Below, piece by piece: positions 42,235-53,392 of a stretch of 64,000 bases of DNA; within the stretch, counting starts at the first letter, position 1, and each line of letters starts with the position of its first letter. The position numbers and the translations under genes are program-made. The stretch is from Prorocentrum cordatum (Eukaryota > Sar > Dinophyceae > Prorocentrales > Prorocentraceae). The notes beneath the pieces were generated by a model. It saw only the letters and a list, made by a program, of their open reading frames with translations, was not told the DNA's origin and ran no database searches. The stretch is from the NCBI GenBank assembly GCA_963575745.1, contig CAUYUJ010001370.1, positions 340,001-404,000 of the forward strand, written 5' to 3'.

Positions 42235-42640
42235 ATCGAGGTGGTGGAAGGGAAAGTCCCCCTTCTGCGGTGCTCGTGGCCTGCTGGATCTCACGATTGC
42301 GAATGTGCATGTGCCTAACACCTGTGATCACATTCGCGTGTATAAATCGTATTTGAGGAAGATCCTGAATGTGATTATCCCCTGCAGCTCACAGTATGGT
42401 GCTGGTAGCAGGAGACTGGACTTCTGTTCCGATGGAAGGTGCGGGGTACGGCGGGAGAGTTCGGCCCCGGGGATCGTTTGCGGTGTGGCGCCTTTCACCA
42501 ACACTGCGGCTCCTGGCGTGGAGATTTTCAGCGTGACCCCGCGCGCACGGACGTTGTCGAGTGCGAGATTCGTGGGTTTTTTCGGCCTGACAGGGTCTAC
42601 GCCGCTCTCCGTGTTGGAATCGTCAATGCGTTGGTTGTGT
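42235..42640 (+). pseudogene. LINE endonuclease remnant
   Basis: GLLDLTIANVHVPNTCDHIR, then VYKSYLRKILNVIIPCS, then in another frame MVLVAGDWTSVPMEG resemble the strand-helix-strand order ending in the GD(W/F)N motif of APE-type endonucleases; here Asn is Thr. A third frame (DRVYAALRVGIV) follows. Frame breaks and loss of the Asn make it non-functional. The family call is tentative. Confidence 0.35.
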
Positions 42641-43033
42641 CGGGTAGCGCGTTTGGGACCCTGACCTACAATTGGGCCTTACAAAAGGGCGTCATCGGAC
42701 CATATCCTTGTCGCGGACAGGCGGAACCTTCCCCGGGACACCCCCCAAGACACTCTCTTCACAGGGTGGACCTTTACCTTGTCCTACATGTCCACAGGGG
42801 GGACCAGGAAACCGTGGATGGGTGGCTGCCGCAGCCCAGTGGGGGCGGTAATCTAACCTTGGGCCCCCCCTGCCCCCCCATACCCCCCCCGTGCCCCCCA
42901 CGACCCTCCCATTACTCCCCCCCCGTACCCCCTCTTACCCCACCCGTATGCCCCCTTCGTCAGCGAGGGGAAGAGGGAAAGGAACGGACTTAACTACGAT
43001 GTTTCTTTTCTCTGTTCGTTTTTTTTCGGGCGT

Positions 43034-43034
43034 C

Positions 43035-43097
<63 letters not shown>

Positions 43098-43170
43098 GCG
43101 ACGGCGACGGCGACGACGACCACGGCGGCGGCGGCGACGACGGCGACGACGACGGCGACCACGACGACGA
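43034..43170 (+). repeat. (CGA/CGG)n array
   Basis: CGA triplets with CGG interruptions, 135 bases. Gives apparent Thr, Asp or Arg homopolymers in other frames; not coding. Confidence 0.9.
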
Positions 43171-43469
43171 CGTTTCACAGACGCCGAAGGGTCGGCGGAT
43201 TTGAAGCCTAGTTACTCGTAACAACTTGACACACGGTTTTCATATAGCAGCGTGCGCCATATCCTTTGGCTCGCCCGTTCCTTCGTTCACCGCGTAGGCC
43301 GTCGCATTGGACGACGCAGGGAACTATATTTTCCGCCTCGTTTCTGGCAGGGGGCTGGCCAAGGCGAAGAGAGCATGGGTGGATGCCTGTCACAGGCTTT
43401 GACAAGCCTGTAGGTCCGTCGCGGTGTTCCTTTGGGCGTCCAACAAAACAGAGCAAATCGAGTCAAGGA

Positions 43470-43522
43470 GAGAGAGAGAAAGAGAGAGAGAGCGAGAGAG
43501 AGAGAGAGAGAGAAAGAGAGAA

Positions 43523-43555
<33 letters not shown>

Positions 43556-43562
43556 AAAAAAA
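43470..43562 (+). repeat. (GA)n array
   Basis: GA dinucleotides with AAAG steps, ending in a short A run. Confidence 0.9.
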
Positions 43563-43919
43563 AAGGAGGCAGGAGGGACGCAGAATGAGGGGGGTCTCTG
43601 GCAGACGGGTTTCTCCCGGTGCCGCTGCTCTTGCCCCTGCTCCTACGTGCCTCACCGCGTCGGTCCGCCTGTCAGCAGCATTTTGGCGCGAAGCAGATAC
43701 CTTGCGGGTGAACCAGCGTCTTGTTTGACAACGAGTCATGGCGCCAACATCGCACAGCGGATTTCGTTCGGAAAAAGAGAGGATGGGGATGGGCCCAGAG
43801 TGTCCTGGATAATCTCGTTCCGGATTTCGAGGTGAGTTTCGTGCGTTTTTTTGTGGGGGGCCAAGAGTGCAGACTTAAACAAATCTACGCGAAATTCACT
43901 TCGTTTTTGACTCGCCGCT

Positions 43920-44200
43920 TCTGGGTTTTTGCATTGGCAGAAATCCTCGCAGCAATCCGCTGCAGCACGTCTGCAGGGCCGGTGCAGTGAAACGAGGACT
44001 GCTGCCCCGAAGTCTGCTGCCCCTGCTCTGAGATGGTCCTTGCGCCTCAGCTCGGTCCCCCCCCCGCCGGGTGCCTCCCAGCGCCCGGCGCCCAGGACGC
44101 CCAGAACGAGAGGGACCTGAGCAGGAGCCCCGCGCCGCCAAGGTCCAGGGCGCCTCTCGGTCTCGCGGCGCCGTTCCCCGCCCTGCCCGTCGTCCAGCAT
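43920..44200. other. Ser/Pro/Arg-rich frames, coding status unresolved
   Basis: All frames are open on both strands over about 280 bases of CAG, GCC and CCC-rich sequence after a plausible acceptor (TTGGCAG, about 43940). It could be an exon of a disordered protein, but no frame is clearly better. Confidence 0.25.
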
Positions 44201-44207
44201 CGTTCAG

Positions 44208-44352
44208 ATCTGCGTCATCCCAGCATACTCATGCTGCATGCGCGTCGCCCCCCCAGGGGCGACGCGCGCACCGAGGAATCTGATAGTACATGCGTCATGG
44301 CGGGCGCTTTCTGGCCACGCCGCTCGGGAAACGATATGCTACAATATGTGTA
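44208..44352 (+). repeat. Dispersed repeat family 2, copy A
   Basis: About 145 bases containing CATCCCAGCATA, a CGTCGCCCC...CAGG...CGA region and GGCGGGCGCTTTCTGGCCA. A diverged copy in the same orientation lies at 60522-60690. Confidence 0.55.
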
Positions 44353-44835
44353 TACTAGATGGTCGGGTCGGACGCGCGCCTCCAAGGAGGACACATAGCA
44401 TTAGTATGTCTCTGTGCGTCCCTTTTAGAGGACGAAGGACGGTATACAATAATCTTTTCTTCCGTCTGGGACGCCTGCCCCAGGGCGGCTGGAAAGCCTA
44501 CACCTCTGCCCCGGCACGTCGGGGTATAACCTTTTTAGCCGCCCTGGGGCAGGCGTCCTCGACGGCGGGGAAGTTCATTCTATACTGTTCTTCGTCGGCT
44601 CAATCGTGAGGCCCACCCCCGTCCCCACTGGGAACGCCTTGCCCGACCGACCGTTACCTCGCAGGCCACCTCCTCGCCCCCCTAATTCCGAGTCCCCCCC
44701 CCCTGAGCGATGATCGTTTAGAAGAGGGGACCTCGGGGATGTGTGATCTGGGGTCGAGGGTTCACAGGCCCCTCCCCCAGATGGGATGGGTCCCAGGGCC
44801 CCTCGGACCCCCCCCTTCCAGATTGGAGGGGGGGG

Positions 44836-44854
44836 GGCGACGACGACGACGATC

Positions 44855-44918
<64 letters not shown>

Positions 44919-44942
44919 TGGCGACGACGGCGACGACGACGA
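44836..44942 (+). repeat. (CGA)n array
   Basis: CGA triplets, nearly uninterrupted over about 105 bases, next to a run of G. Confidence 0.9.
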
Positions 44943-45521
44943 CGGCACCACACCCCACACCCGCAGCACTGGCACGCGCGACCACCCCGCGACCACCCCA
45001 CGCCCACTAAGGCCACTCCCACGGGAGGGATGGGTCCACTTCGTGCGGGGTGGTGGCCTGAGGGCTTCATCATCATCAGTCGGGGGAGCGTAAGACCCGG
45101 GTTTGCCAGGACTCGGGTTCGCCATCGTTTTTTGACGACCGCGCCTCGGATTTTGACGAGGAGGAGTTTCGTGGGATGTCTGCAGCGGGAGGCCTCGTCA
45201 AATTGCAGGCTCGGCCTCGTCATTTTTTTGACGACCTCGTCGGGGATTTCCGAGTCCCCTGTACCCAGGTCTTACGTCTCCCCGAATCAGGGGAGGGGGC
45301 ATAGCCCTGGATCATAGAGTTCCCCAGGGGGCTGTGCGGACGCTTCCTTCTCGAGGGTGGCTGCTCCCCCCGAGCGTACATTTCCGAGTCGGGCTTTGAA
45401 TGTTGTGTCTGGTTGTCAGTCCCACAAAAGCCCCGGATTGTGGACGCGGGCATGGGAGCCCTCTCGGTCGTGTTCCGCGGCATCAATTCCCCCCTTGAGC
45501 GAGTAGGCTGGTGGCGCTCAG

Positions 45522-45709
45522 GAGCCCTGGTTCACTGTGGATGGGGACATCTCTGACGATGCTGAGTCGTCGTCGTTGTCGTCGTCGCCATCGTCATCGT
45601 CATCCTCATCGTCACGATCATCATTCACTTCATCACTCTCTTCCTCACTCCCACCCCGCTCCCAAAGCCTGGACCAGTGGTGCGATTGCAGGCATATCGA
45701 TGTCCCAGC
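45522..45709 (+). CDS. Possible exon encoding poly-Ser
   Basis: After CTCAG the frame reads EPWFTVDGDISDDAESSS and then Ser-rich sequence to SLDQWCDCRHIDVPA. Both TCG and TCA codons are used, so it is not a pure microsatellite. It could be an exon with an acidic start and a poly-Ser linker, or a degraded array. The end is arbitrary. Confidence 0.3.
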
Positions 45710-45919
45710 AGGCATCAGTTGCACCGCCAGTAGAAACTCACATCGCTGGGCCTTGGGCGACTTTTCATGGTCACAACGACGTTATTACCTGAAAGTGTGG
45801 CTCCTTGAAAGAAAGACTGCTGGTTTTGGACCGCCATTTTTCATGACATGTCTCTTGTACAGCGTAGGGCGCCTTGAGCCTCACGCAAAGTCACATGGAG
45901 ATGTTCCAGACTGTCGAAG

Positions 45920-46225
45920 ATGCCATGCAGTGACGAGTCCTTCGCCCAAGGCTGCCCAACACGTGGGGACGAGGTCGGCGATTTCAGCTTGCACGAGGGG
46001 CAAGAACAACCCCGGCTTTGGAGTGGCACCCTTGTAATCGTCCTCGGCGAGGGGGCTCTCCCATTCGTGGCAAGCATTGTTGTGGTTCTGTTTCGACTGT
46101 ACCTGGCAGACTGCCATTCGCAGCTAGACCCATACAGAGCCACGTGCATTTTGGAACTCTGGCGTGCTTGTGCATCGTCCTCGGTTTTCGGTAGGGCAGG
46201 ACACGCTGGACGATTCGAGAAGTAG
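45920..46225 (+). CDS. Short ORF with one membrane segment, hypothetical
   Basis: 101 codons. Contains LVIVLGEGALPFVASIVVVL, a convincing membrane helix, followed by a Cys-containing tail. Codon use is mixed and an antisense frame is also open, so a chance ORF is likely. Confidence 0.22.
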   Translation: MPCSDESFAQGCPTRGDEVGDFSLHEGQEQPRLWSGTLVIVLGEGALPFVASIVVVLFRLYLADCHSQLDPYRATCILELWRACASSSVFGRAGHAGRFEK

Positions 46226-46689
46226 GCTATGAGGCGGCTCGCGAACAAGGTACGGGTGTTTCGCGGGTCGGCTTATTTAGCAGACGCTGGATAATTCGTT
46301 GGGTTTGTAAGCACAGGGTTGCAAATTCAAGGTGAGGCGGTGTGACAAACAGTTTTCGCGACAATGTGGCCCTCAGTGGGTATATCTCGCGTGGGACAGT
46401 GAGGCTTGTATTACGTTCAAGTCTTCATAAGGTGCTGCTCGTCTCTAGCAGGCAGACTCCCAAATCCCAATGCTGTCCCCCTTCTCCATCCTTCCCCTCG
46501 TTCCTCTCCTCCCCTCCTCTCCTCCTCCTCTTCCCCTTCACACTTATTACATATGAATACGATTCTCTTCTCTCCGCCCGACAAGCCTAGGGAGGTTTTT
46601 ATTTTTGAATCCCCCCGCTTGTCTCTCTCGGCGGGGAACAACTTAGTCCCTCCACATCCTCCTCTCCCTCCTCCACTCCTCCTGCTCCT

Positions 46690-47515
46690 TCTCCTCGTCT
46701 TCCTCGTGCTCCTTCTCGTGGTCGTTATCGTAGTCGTCGTTTTCGTCGTCGTCGTCGGTGTCGTCGTCGTCGCGGCGGAGAATATTTTTCCTCTATCGTT
46801 GGGCGGGCTGGATGAGGTTAGGGGGTCTACTTATTCCAGGGATTAATCCATTGTGGGTCACCCTACACGCCAGAGGATTCGTGAGCATCTTCTCATGAGG
46901 ATTGCTATCGGACTCAGTGGGTGTGGCTGTATTTGTGATTGCAGTCGTAGTTGTAATCGTGATTCTGATCGTTATCGTAGTCGTGATTGTAATCGTAACC
47001 GTAGTCGTAGTTATAGTCGTAGTTGTAATCGTAGTCGTAAGTCGTCGTCGTCGCGGCGGATGATATTTTCTTTCTAGTTTTGGGCGGGCTGGATAATGTT
47101 TGGGGTCAACTTCTCCCAGGGAAGCATCCACTGTGGGCTACCCTACACGCGAGAGGATCCGTGAGGATCTTGTCATGAAGATTGCAACCGGAAGTAGTCG
47201 TAGTCGTTGTCGTAGTCGGAGTTGTAGTCGTCGTCGTAGTCGTAGTCGTAGTCGTAGTCGTAGTTGTAAGTAGGAGCCGCCGTTAGCTACTCGTAGTCCT
47301 AACCGTAATCGTGTTTGTACTCGTAACCGTAGTCGTGGTTGTAGTCGTAGTCGTAGTCGTATTCGTAGTCGTCGTCGTCGTCGCGGCGGAGACTATTTCC
47401 CCTCCAGTGTTGGGCTGGCTGGATAATGTTGGGGGTCAACTTCTCCCAGGGATGAATCCACTGGGCTACCCTACATGCGAGAGAATTTGTGAGCATCTTG
47501 TCAGGAGGATTGCAG
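46690..47515 (+). repeat. Three-copy macro-repeat: GTAGTC array plus 140-bp core
   Basis: Cores at about 46774-46912, 47051-47190 and 47383-47515 share CGCGGCGGA, GGGCGGGCTGGAT, TCCCAGGGA, CACCCTACACGC or CTACCCTACACGC, and GTGAGCATCTT. Each is preceded by (GTAGTCGTC)-type triplets. A fourth eroded copy lies near 50757-50830. Unit lengths are about 280-330 bases. Confidence 0.8.
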
Positions 47516-47715
47516 TAGGAATTCTTTACGCTTCGCGTATCCCCACCAGCCCATCTCACAGCAGCAACTCTCGCGAAGCATGCCGACAGTTGTGTTTTTC
47601 AGGCGTGTGTCCGCTGGGCTCCGCATATCCCTCCTGTTCCCTCCTGGGCCGGTTCCTGTTGGCTTGGGTTCGGTGGTGCCTCCGATGTCGGCTATGGTAG
47701 TGACTGCCTTTGTTC

Positions 47716-48470
47716 TGGTGTGAGTCGTTCGGGCTCTTCGTCCTGGTGTGAGTCGTTCGGGCTTCCCGTGGTGAGAGTTGTTTGGGCGCCGCAACCGGGT
47801 GTGAGTCGTTCGGGCTCCTCCTCCTGGTGTGACTCCTTGGGGCTCCTCGTGGTGTGAGTCGTTCGGGGCCCTCGTCGTGGTGTGAGTCGTTCGGGCTCCT
47901 CGTGGTGTGAGTCGTTCGGGCGCCTCCTCCTGCTGTGAGTCGTTCGGGCGCCTCATTCTTGTGTGAGTCGTTCGGGCTCTTCGTGGTGTGAGTCGTTTGG
48001 GCCCCTCGTCCTGGTGTGAGTCGTTCGGGCTCCTCGCGGCGTGAGGCGTTCGGGCACCTCGTCCCCTTTTGGGGCGTCTTGGGAGCCTCTTGGCGGCCCC
48101 AAGGGCTTCTAGGAGTGTCTTAGGTGGCTTGGGGGAGCCTCTTCAGGCCTCATGGGAGCCTCGTGGCGGGCGTTTGGGGCGTCTTGGGGGCCTCTTGGCG
48201 GCCCCAGGGGCTTCCAGGAGCGTCTTGGGTGCCTCGGGGGAGCCTCTCGGGAACTCTTGCGGGGCATCTTGGGAGCCTCTTGGAGGCCTCTTGGGGGCCA
48301 CCTGGGGGCCTCGTGAAAGCATCGTGGAGCCTCTTCCCGTCAGAAGAGGAAATGGAGCCCAAAAGCTTCGTGAAATGAATGATGTTGCCTTGAAGGACGA
48401 GGGGAGTCTTCATGAGCGCTGCCCCCTCAGAATGCGAAAGTGGCTCCAAATCGTAGTAAGATCAATGAGT
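47716..48470 (+). repeat. Composite repeat, copy A
   Basis: Three parts in order: about twelve GTGTGAGTCGTTCGGGC units (47716-48062), then CTTGGGGGCCTCTTGG units (48062-48320), then a unique tail containing GAGCCCAAAAGCTTCGT and TCGTAGTAAGATCAATGA. The same order recurs at 49849-50310. Confidence 0.8.
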
Positions 48471-48669
48471 CTTGGTGATTGCTGGGTGCCTTCGGGTGTC
48501 CGACAGTGGGCTGAGATGGTTTATGTTCTCTCGTCCAGTACTGGGAGTACCTTGTGATACATCGCTGCAACAGTAATCGGTGGTATCGCTACTGTGCCAC
48601 ACTGGGAAATCAGGCAGTTATCTCCGTGGGTGTGTCTGCTACCTCGGTGCAGTGGATTCGTTCGGTGCT

Positions 48670-48830
48670 CTCCTCCTGGTATGAGTCGTTCGGGTCCCCC
48701 CTCCTGGTCAGAGTCGTTCGGGCCCCTCCTCGATGTGTGAGTCGTTTGGCGAGGGGCCCGAACGACTCACACAAGGAGGGGCCCGAACGACTCACACCAG
48801 GGCGAGGGACCCCAAGTACTCACACCACCT
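48670..48830. repeat. GAGTCGTTCGGG units in both orientations
   Basis: Three plus-oriented units (48670-48750) are followed by inverted units reading CCGAACGACTCACAC (48765-48800), so the segment can fold back on itself. Confidence 0.8.
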
Positions 48831-48994
48831 GCGTTCTGGTCCAGGACGTGCACACTCTGAGTTCCGTGATTCCTTAGATCTGTTCGACGGGACCGATCTT
48901 GGAGGCGAGTTTCCCTTTCTGCTCCCCTTCCACCTTTCCCTCCTAAGCCGCCGCCTGCTGCCCGCGCCCGACTTGATGGGCGAACCTGCCTTGC

Positions 48995-49066
48995 AGGTGC
49001 AGGTCAGAGCTGCGAGCCTGAGCAGGGTAGTCACTTGTGCCGCGTGCGCACTGCAGAACTGTACAG
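48995..49066 (+). CDS. Orphan exon with canonical donor
   Basis: Between TTGCAG|GTGCAG and ACAG|GTAAGA the frame reads VRAASLSRVVTCAACALQNC with four Cys in a row of ordinary coding sequence. The GTAAGA donor is canonical. Partner exons were not identified; an exon at 51761 on the same strand is the nearest candidate but has not been phased to it. Confidence 0.35.
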
Positions 49067-49402
49067 GTAAGATCGCTTGATCGTCGACGCCGTCGTCCAT
49101 TCAATCGTCGCGTTGTCATCGTAAGCATGGTCGTCGTCGTCGTCGTCGGCGTCGTCGCCGCCATCATCGTCTGAGAGGTCGCCGTCGTGTGAGTCGTCTG
49201 AGCCGGTTACGTGTAGGACTCGAGGAGGACCGTCTTCTGTCTTGGCTCCCATCGCCTTCTCTCCCTCCTCCTGTTCTTCCTCGTGGGCTCCCCCAACAAA
49301 ATAAATGTAGAAAGATAGAACTGGAGGCAGGAGAAAGAAGACACAGGGGATATGTGCGAGGGCACGCGGAGACACGCCTGAAGCACACCGCGGTCGGCAT
49401 GC

Positions 49403-49544
49403 TTCGCTAGAGTAGTAGTGGTGGTAGTGGTAGTGGTAGTTGTATTGTAGTAGTAGTCAGCATAGTAGTACTAGGACTACTAATAGTAGTAGTATGAGCT
49501 CTAGTAGAAATCGTATTAGTATGTGTCGTGGTAGGAGGAATAGC

Positions 49545-49599
<55 letters not shown>

Positions 49600-49600
49600 A

Positions 49601-49647
<47 letters not shown>

Positions 49648-49666
49648 ATAGTCGTAGTCGTAGTCA

Positions 49667-49726
<60 letters not shown>

Positions 49727-49790
49727 CAGGTATATGTGTAGTAGATGGAGACGAAGTGTAGAAGTAGTAGCTCTAGATATAGTAGAAGTA
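49403..49790 (+). repeat. (GTA)n array
   Basis: GTA/TAG triplets, nearly pure from 49543 to 49728, giving poly-Ser, poly-Val or poly-Thr shadow frames. A TAG frame would be all stops. Confidence 0.92.
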
Positions 49791-49848
49791 GGAATCGTCG
49801 TGTTAACAGTTAACATACCAGTAGTAGTACTCGTACGCAGTAGCAGTC

Positions 49849-50310
49849 GTTCGGGCTCTTCGTGGTGTGAGTCGTTCGGGCCCCTCGTCCTGGTGTGAGT
49901 CGTTGGGGCTCCTCGTAGGGCCTCTTGGGGGCCTCTTGGAGCCTCTTGGGGCCTCTTGGGGGCCTCTTGGGGGCTTCTGGGGAGCCTCTTGAGGGCCTCG
50001 TGGGCCCTCCTGACGCCTCTTGGGGGCTTCTTGGGGGCTTCTTTGGAGCCTCTTGGGACCGCTTGAAGGCCTCTGGGGAGGCTCTTGGAGGCCTCTTGGG
50101 AGCCTCCTGGGCGCCTCTTGGAGCCATCTTGGGGCCTCGTGCGACCTCCTCAGAAGCGCCAGTGAGAGCTGCCCCCTCAAAAGGACAACATGAGCCCAAA
50201 ACCTTCGTAACATCAGTAATTTTGCTATGAAGGAAGATGAGCGCGGCCCCCTTCAGGACGCCAAAATGGGGCCAACACCGTAGTAAAATCAATGATTTTG
50301 GCTTCAAAGA
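49849..50310 (+). repeat. Composite repeat, copy B
   Basis: Same three-part order as 47716-48470: two or three GAGTCGTTCGGG units, CTTGGGGGCCTCTTGG units (49920-50150), then a tail with GAGCCCAAAACCTTCGTAA and CCGTAGTAAAATCAATGA. Confidence 0.8.
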
Positions 50311-50564
50311 AGAGCAGAGGGGCCAAACTCGGTCCCCCCGTCGGGGCCACAATCCTCGTGAGGGTCGTCGTTTTTTGACCCTCCCAGGAGTCGAAAAAAA
50401 ATCCTGGCCACCCGCGGGGGCCCCTCTCCAGGCCCAGGGGGAGGGGGTAGGGGGAGGGGTAAACCCTTCCCCGAAGGGGAAGAAGGGGGGGTGAGAACAG
50501 AGAGAGCTCGCTAAACCACTCACGCCCGAAGGGCTGGCGGGATTATTTGTAGTCCATACCGTAG

Positions 50565-50687
50565 TCGGAGTTGCAGTCGTAGTCGTAGTCGTAGTCGTTG
50601 TCGTAATGATAATCGTGGTCGTTGAACATTCGTAGTCGTAGTCGTAGCCGTCGCCGTAGTCGTATTGTGGTCGCAGTCGTAGTCGCA

Positions 50688-50740
<53 letters not shown>

Positions 50741-50830
50741 AGTTGTTGTGCGAGGGGCGCCGCGGAGAAATAGTTTTCGTTTCCACTATTGGTGGGGCCA
50801 GACTCTGTCAATAAGGCGTCCAGTAGATAA
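50565..50830 (+). repeat. (GTC)n/(GTA)n array and eroded 46-kb core copy
   Basis: GTAGTC and GTC triplets (50565-50742) followed by GCCGCGGAGAAATAGTTTTC, an eroded copy of the core found at 46774. Confidence 0.75.
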
Positions 50831-51094
50831 GCAGTTTTCAACTTCTGGGGGGTTTAAGGGCCCGCGGAGGTTATTTTTGCCTACGCGCACGATGCCAACC
50901 ACTGAGATATTATATTTGTTTTCTTGGTCAGTCGGAGCGTTTTTGGGTTTCCAAATGGTGCTCCCGCTGCAGCGTTGGTACCAGTTTAGGATCGACGCTT
51001 TGCTCCATTCGTTCAGAGTGGCGCTCTCGCCTCAGCGTGGGCCACACTCCTGGGTCCCAGTCCTTCGTCGTCGTTGTCACCCCCTCCTTTACTT

Positions 51095-51235
51095 TCCTCC
51101 GTGTTCACCCCAGTCTTCCTGCTCCTCCCGCTCCTTCTGCTGCTGCTGTTCCTCCTCCTCCTCCTTTTTCTCCTCCTCTTCCTCCTGCTCATCTTCCTGC
51201 TTATCCTCTTTCTCCTGCCGCCTCCCCCACCTTCT
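51095..51235 (+). repeat. CCT/CTG pyrimidine-rich tract
   Basis: Irregular CCT, CTG and CTT steps. Open frames through it are low-complexity. Confidence 0.7.
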
Positions 51236-51760
51236 CCCCGAGTTACGCCAATCGGGTTAGTCTTGGGCTTGTATCTGGCTGTCCTGTGACCGTGTCGAAG
51301 TTGTTTCGGGGGACGGAAAATGGCCCCGGGTTGCTCGTCCGAGGGTTGCTTCTCAGACACTCGTAGAGAGGCACTTCCACAGGGGAGGGCGTGAGGACAG
51401 ATGTTCAGGCATGCCCAGCATGATAATGCGTCGTTGCAGAGCGTTCCAGCGCGCTCTCGGAGTGTTCCCGATCTCCCTGGAACGGCGCCTCATACACCCC
51501 CGAGATCTTCTGGTTCTCAGAGATTTCCGGTCTATCCTTGTCGGAATTCGTTTGGGGTGTGTGTGGGGGGGTCCGAGGTCGCTCAAGACAGGGCTCGCGC
51601 GGCGAAGGAGTCTCTCCCCTCCACGGGAGGTCGAGGCGGTTGAGGCGCCAACTGTATTTTTGGTATGCAGCGTTAGTGTTCGTTGTTCTGATGCTTTGAA
51701 TGGCGCTGCATTCGCGCTCGCGGCAGATCCACTGACACGTGCCTGCAGCCTTCGTCTCAG

Positions 51761-51904
51761 GTGTGGCCCATCCGCCCCAGCCGCCTGCCGCGCCCGCGCA
51801 GGAGCGAGAAGCTCGTGGCGCTGGCCGGCTTCCCCGCGCCCAGCGCGCCAGACATCCTCGTGGTCGTCGGCGAGGACACCATCGTGGAGTTCGACCCCTT
51901 GCAG
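51761..51904 (+). CDS. Exon of an unidentified protein-coding gene
   Basis: After GTCTCAG the frame reads VWPIRPSRLPRPRRSEKLVA then FPAPSAPDILVVVGEDTIVE with strongly GC-biased third positions, unlike the surroundings. The end is set at CAG|GCGCCG (a GC-type donor); the frame stays open further, so the exon may extend to about 51948. The alternating hydrophobic pattern suggests beta strands. No family recognised and neighbours in the gene were not found. Confidence 0.45.
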
Positions 51905-52004
51905 GCGCCGCCCGTCGCTCGCCTCCCTGCGCTGCCTGTGTCCAGCTTCGACCTCCTGGGGCCGTTTTCTCGGGCCCTCGGGCGATGCATTGGTCGGAGG
52001 ATCG

Positions 52005-52060
52005 CCGATGCATCGCCGATGCACCGCCGGTGCATCGGCGGTGCACTGGCGATGCGGTGC
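52005..52060. repeat. Nested palindromes of GATGCACCGCC type
   Basis: 52015-52039 is a 25-base palindrome with only the centre unpaired. Flanking GCATCGCCGATGC and GCACTGGCGATGC repeats allow alternative foldings. Confidence 0.8.
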
Positions 52061-52100
52061 GATCGATCCCGCGACCCCATCTGGGAGGCCTCTGTAGCCC

Positions 52101-52148
52101 AGGAGGAGGAGGAGGAGGAGGAGGAGGAGGAGGAGGAGGAGGAGGAGT
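52101..52148 (+). repeat. (GGA)n array
   Basis: Fifteen near-perfect GGA triplets. Confidence 0.9.
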
Positions 52149-52737
52149 CCGGGCGTCGTCGTGGTCTAGTTTGTGGGTGTACTTCTCGAGGCGTCGCGTA
52201 TCACCACCAGCCCAGGGACAATCCCCCGCGGGGATCAGCAGCCTTCGGCGGATTGGACTTGGACCTCGACGTCGAGCGATGGGCCATGGCCGATCGCGAG
52301 GGCAGGGGGGGGGTCGCTCGATCGCTTATCGCCCGTTTTTCTTGCCTTGCATTGTAGACACGAGAGCTGGGATGCGGTGGTGGCCGACGAGTTTAGTCGT
52401 CAGTCTTTTGCTGTCGAGTAGTCTGCCCCGTCTGCGTCCGCACCGCCCTCGGCCTTCTTGCCCAAAGAATTCCGCCAGCTGCTGCAGTTACCACAACAAA
52501 TTTTGCGCGGGGCCCGCGCAAAACTTGTACTGAGATTGCTTTGCCGCGAAGTGCGAAGATATCCGCCCCGCCTGCGTCGTCGTCGTCCTCCTCCTCCTCC
52601 TCCTCCCCCCTCCTCCAATCCTTTCCCTTTTGATGACTCCTCCCTGTCGCACCCCGAGGCCAGTCGGAAGGGTGGGCCGGGCGTTTCGCATCAGACTTTT
52701 TTGCCATGTATGATCCTGAAGTTTCAAACGTTCAACA

Positions 52738-52968
52738 GTTTCACGGATGGAGGGCGGGTGGTTTTCAACATGTGACTCTCGCTTTAGCGTTGTGCATATC
52801 CTTTTTCAAAACTTGCAAGAGTTTCACGGATGGAGGGCGGTTGGTTTCCAAAATGTGGTTCTCGCCTCAGCTCCGCGCACATTGTGTAAGCGTTTAACAG
52901 GTGGAGGGCGGTTTCTTTTCAACATGTGGTTCTCGCCAAAGCGCCGCGAACATTCGTTTTGAGAGTCT
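52738..52968 (+). promoter_or_regulatory. Tandem monomers upstream of the LINE
   Basis: Three units (starts 52738, 52821, 52892) share GTTTCACGGATGGAGGGCGG, CAACATGTG or AAAATGTGG, and TTCTCGCC. In several LINE families 5' tandem monomers act as promoters; this role here is inference from position, about 570 bases before the ORF1 ATG. Confidence 0.45.
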
Positions 52969-53216
52969 ACAGCAGTCTCAAGGATTATCATTGTTCATTT
53001 CCCAGATGTCGGATTTTCAGGGCAAAGCAGTTACATTAATTCGTGGTGTTGAAGTCTCAGGAATGGTGTTTGGGCGCAGTTCAGGATTTTCAAACGATTA
53101 TTTTTCAACGGGGCAAATCCTGCATTGAATCATGACTCCTAGTTGGCGCCTGTGAAGACAGCTTGAAGTGAGGGTTTATTTCAATATCGTTGATGGTTCT
53201 TGGGTTTGCACAGATC

Positions 53217-53392
53217 CTCCTCCTCCTCCTCCTCCTCCTCTTCTCCTCCTCTGCTCCTGCTGCTCCTCCTCCTCCCCCTCCTCCTCACCCCCCTCCTCCT
53301 CCTTCTCCTCCTCCTTCCCCTCCTCCTCTCCTCCCCTCTCCTCCTGCTGCTCCTCCTCCCCCTCCTCTTCCTCCTCCCCCTCCTCCTCCCTC
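53217..53392 (+). repeat. (TCC)n array in LINE 5' region
   Basis: CCT/TCC/CTG triplets over about 175 bases directly upstream of ORF1. Confidence 0.9.

Noticed and set aside
41515-42321. 268-codon minus-strand frame in an AT-richer region
   Set aside because: No recognisable motif, no coding bias, and it overlaps plus-strand LINE endonuclease remnants. Could be revisited if transcripts are found.
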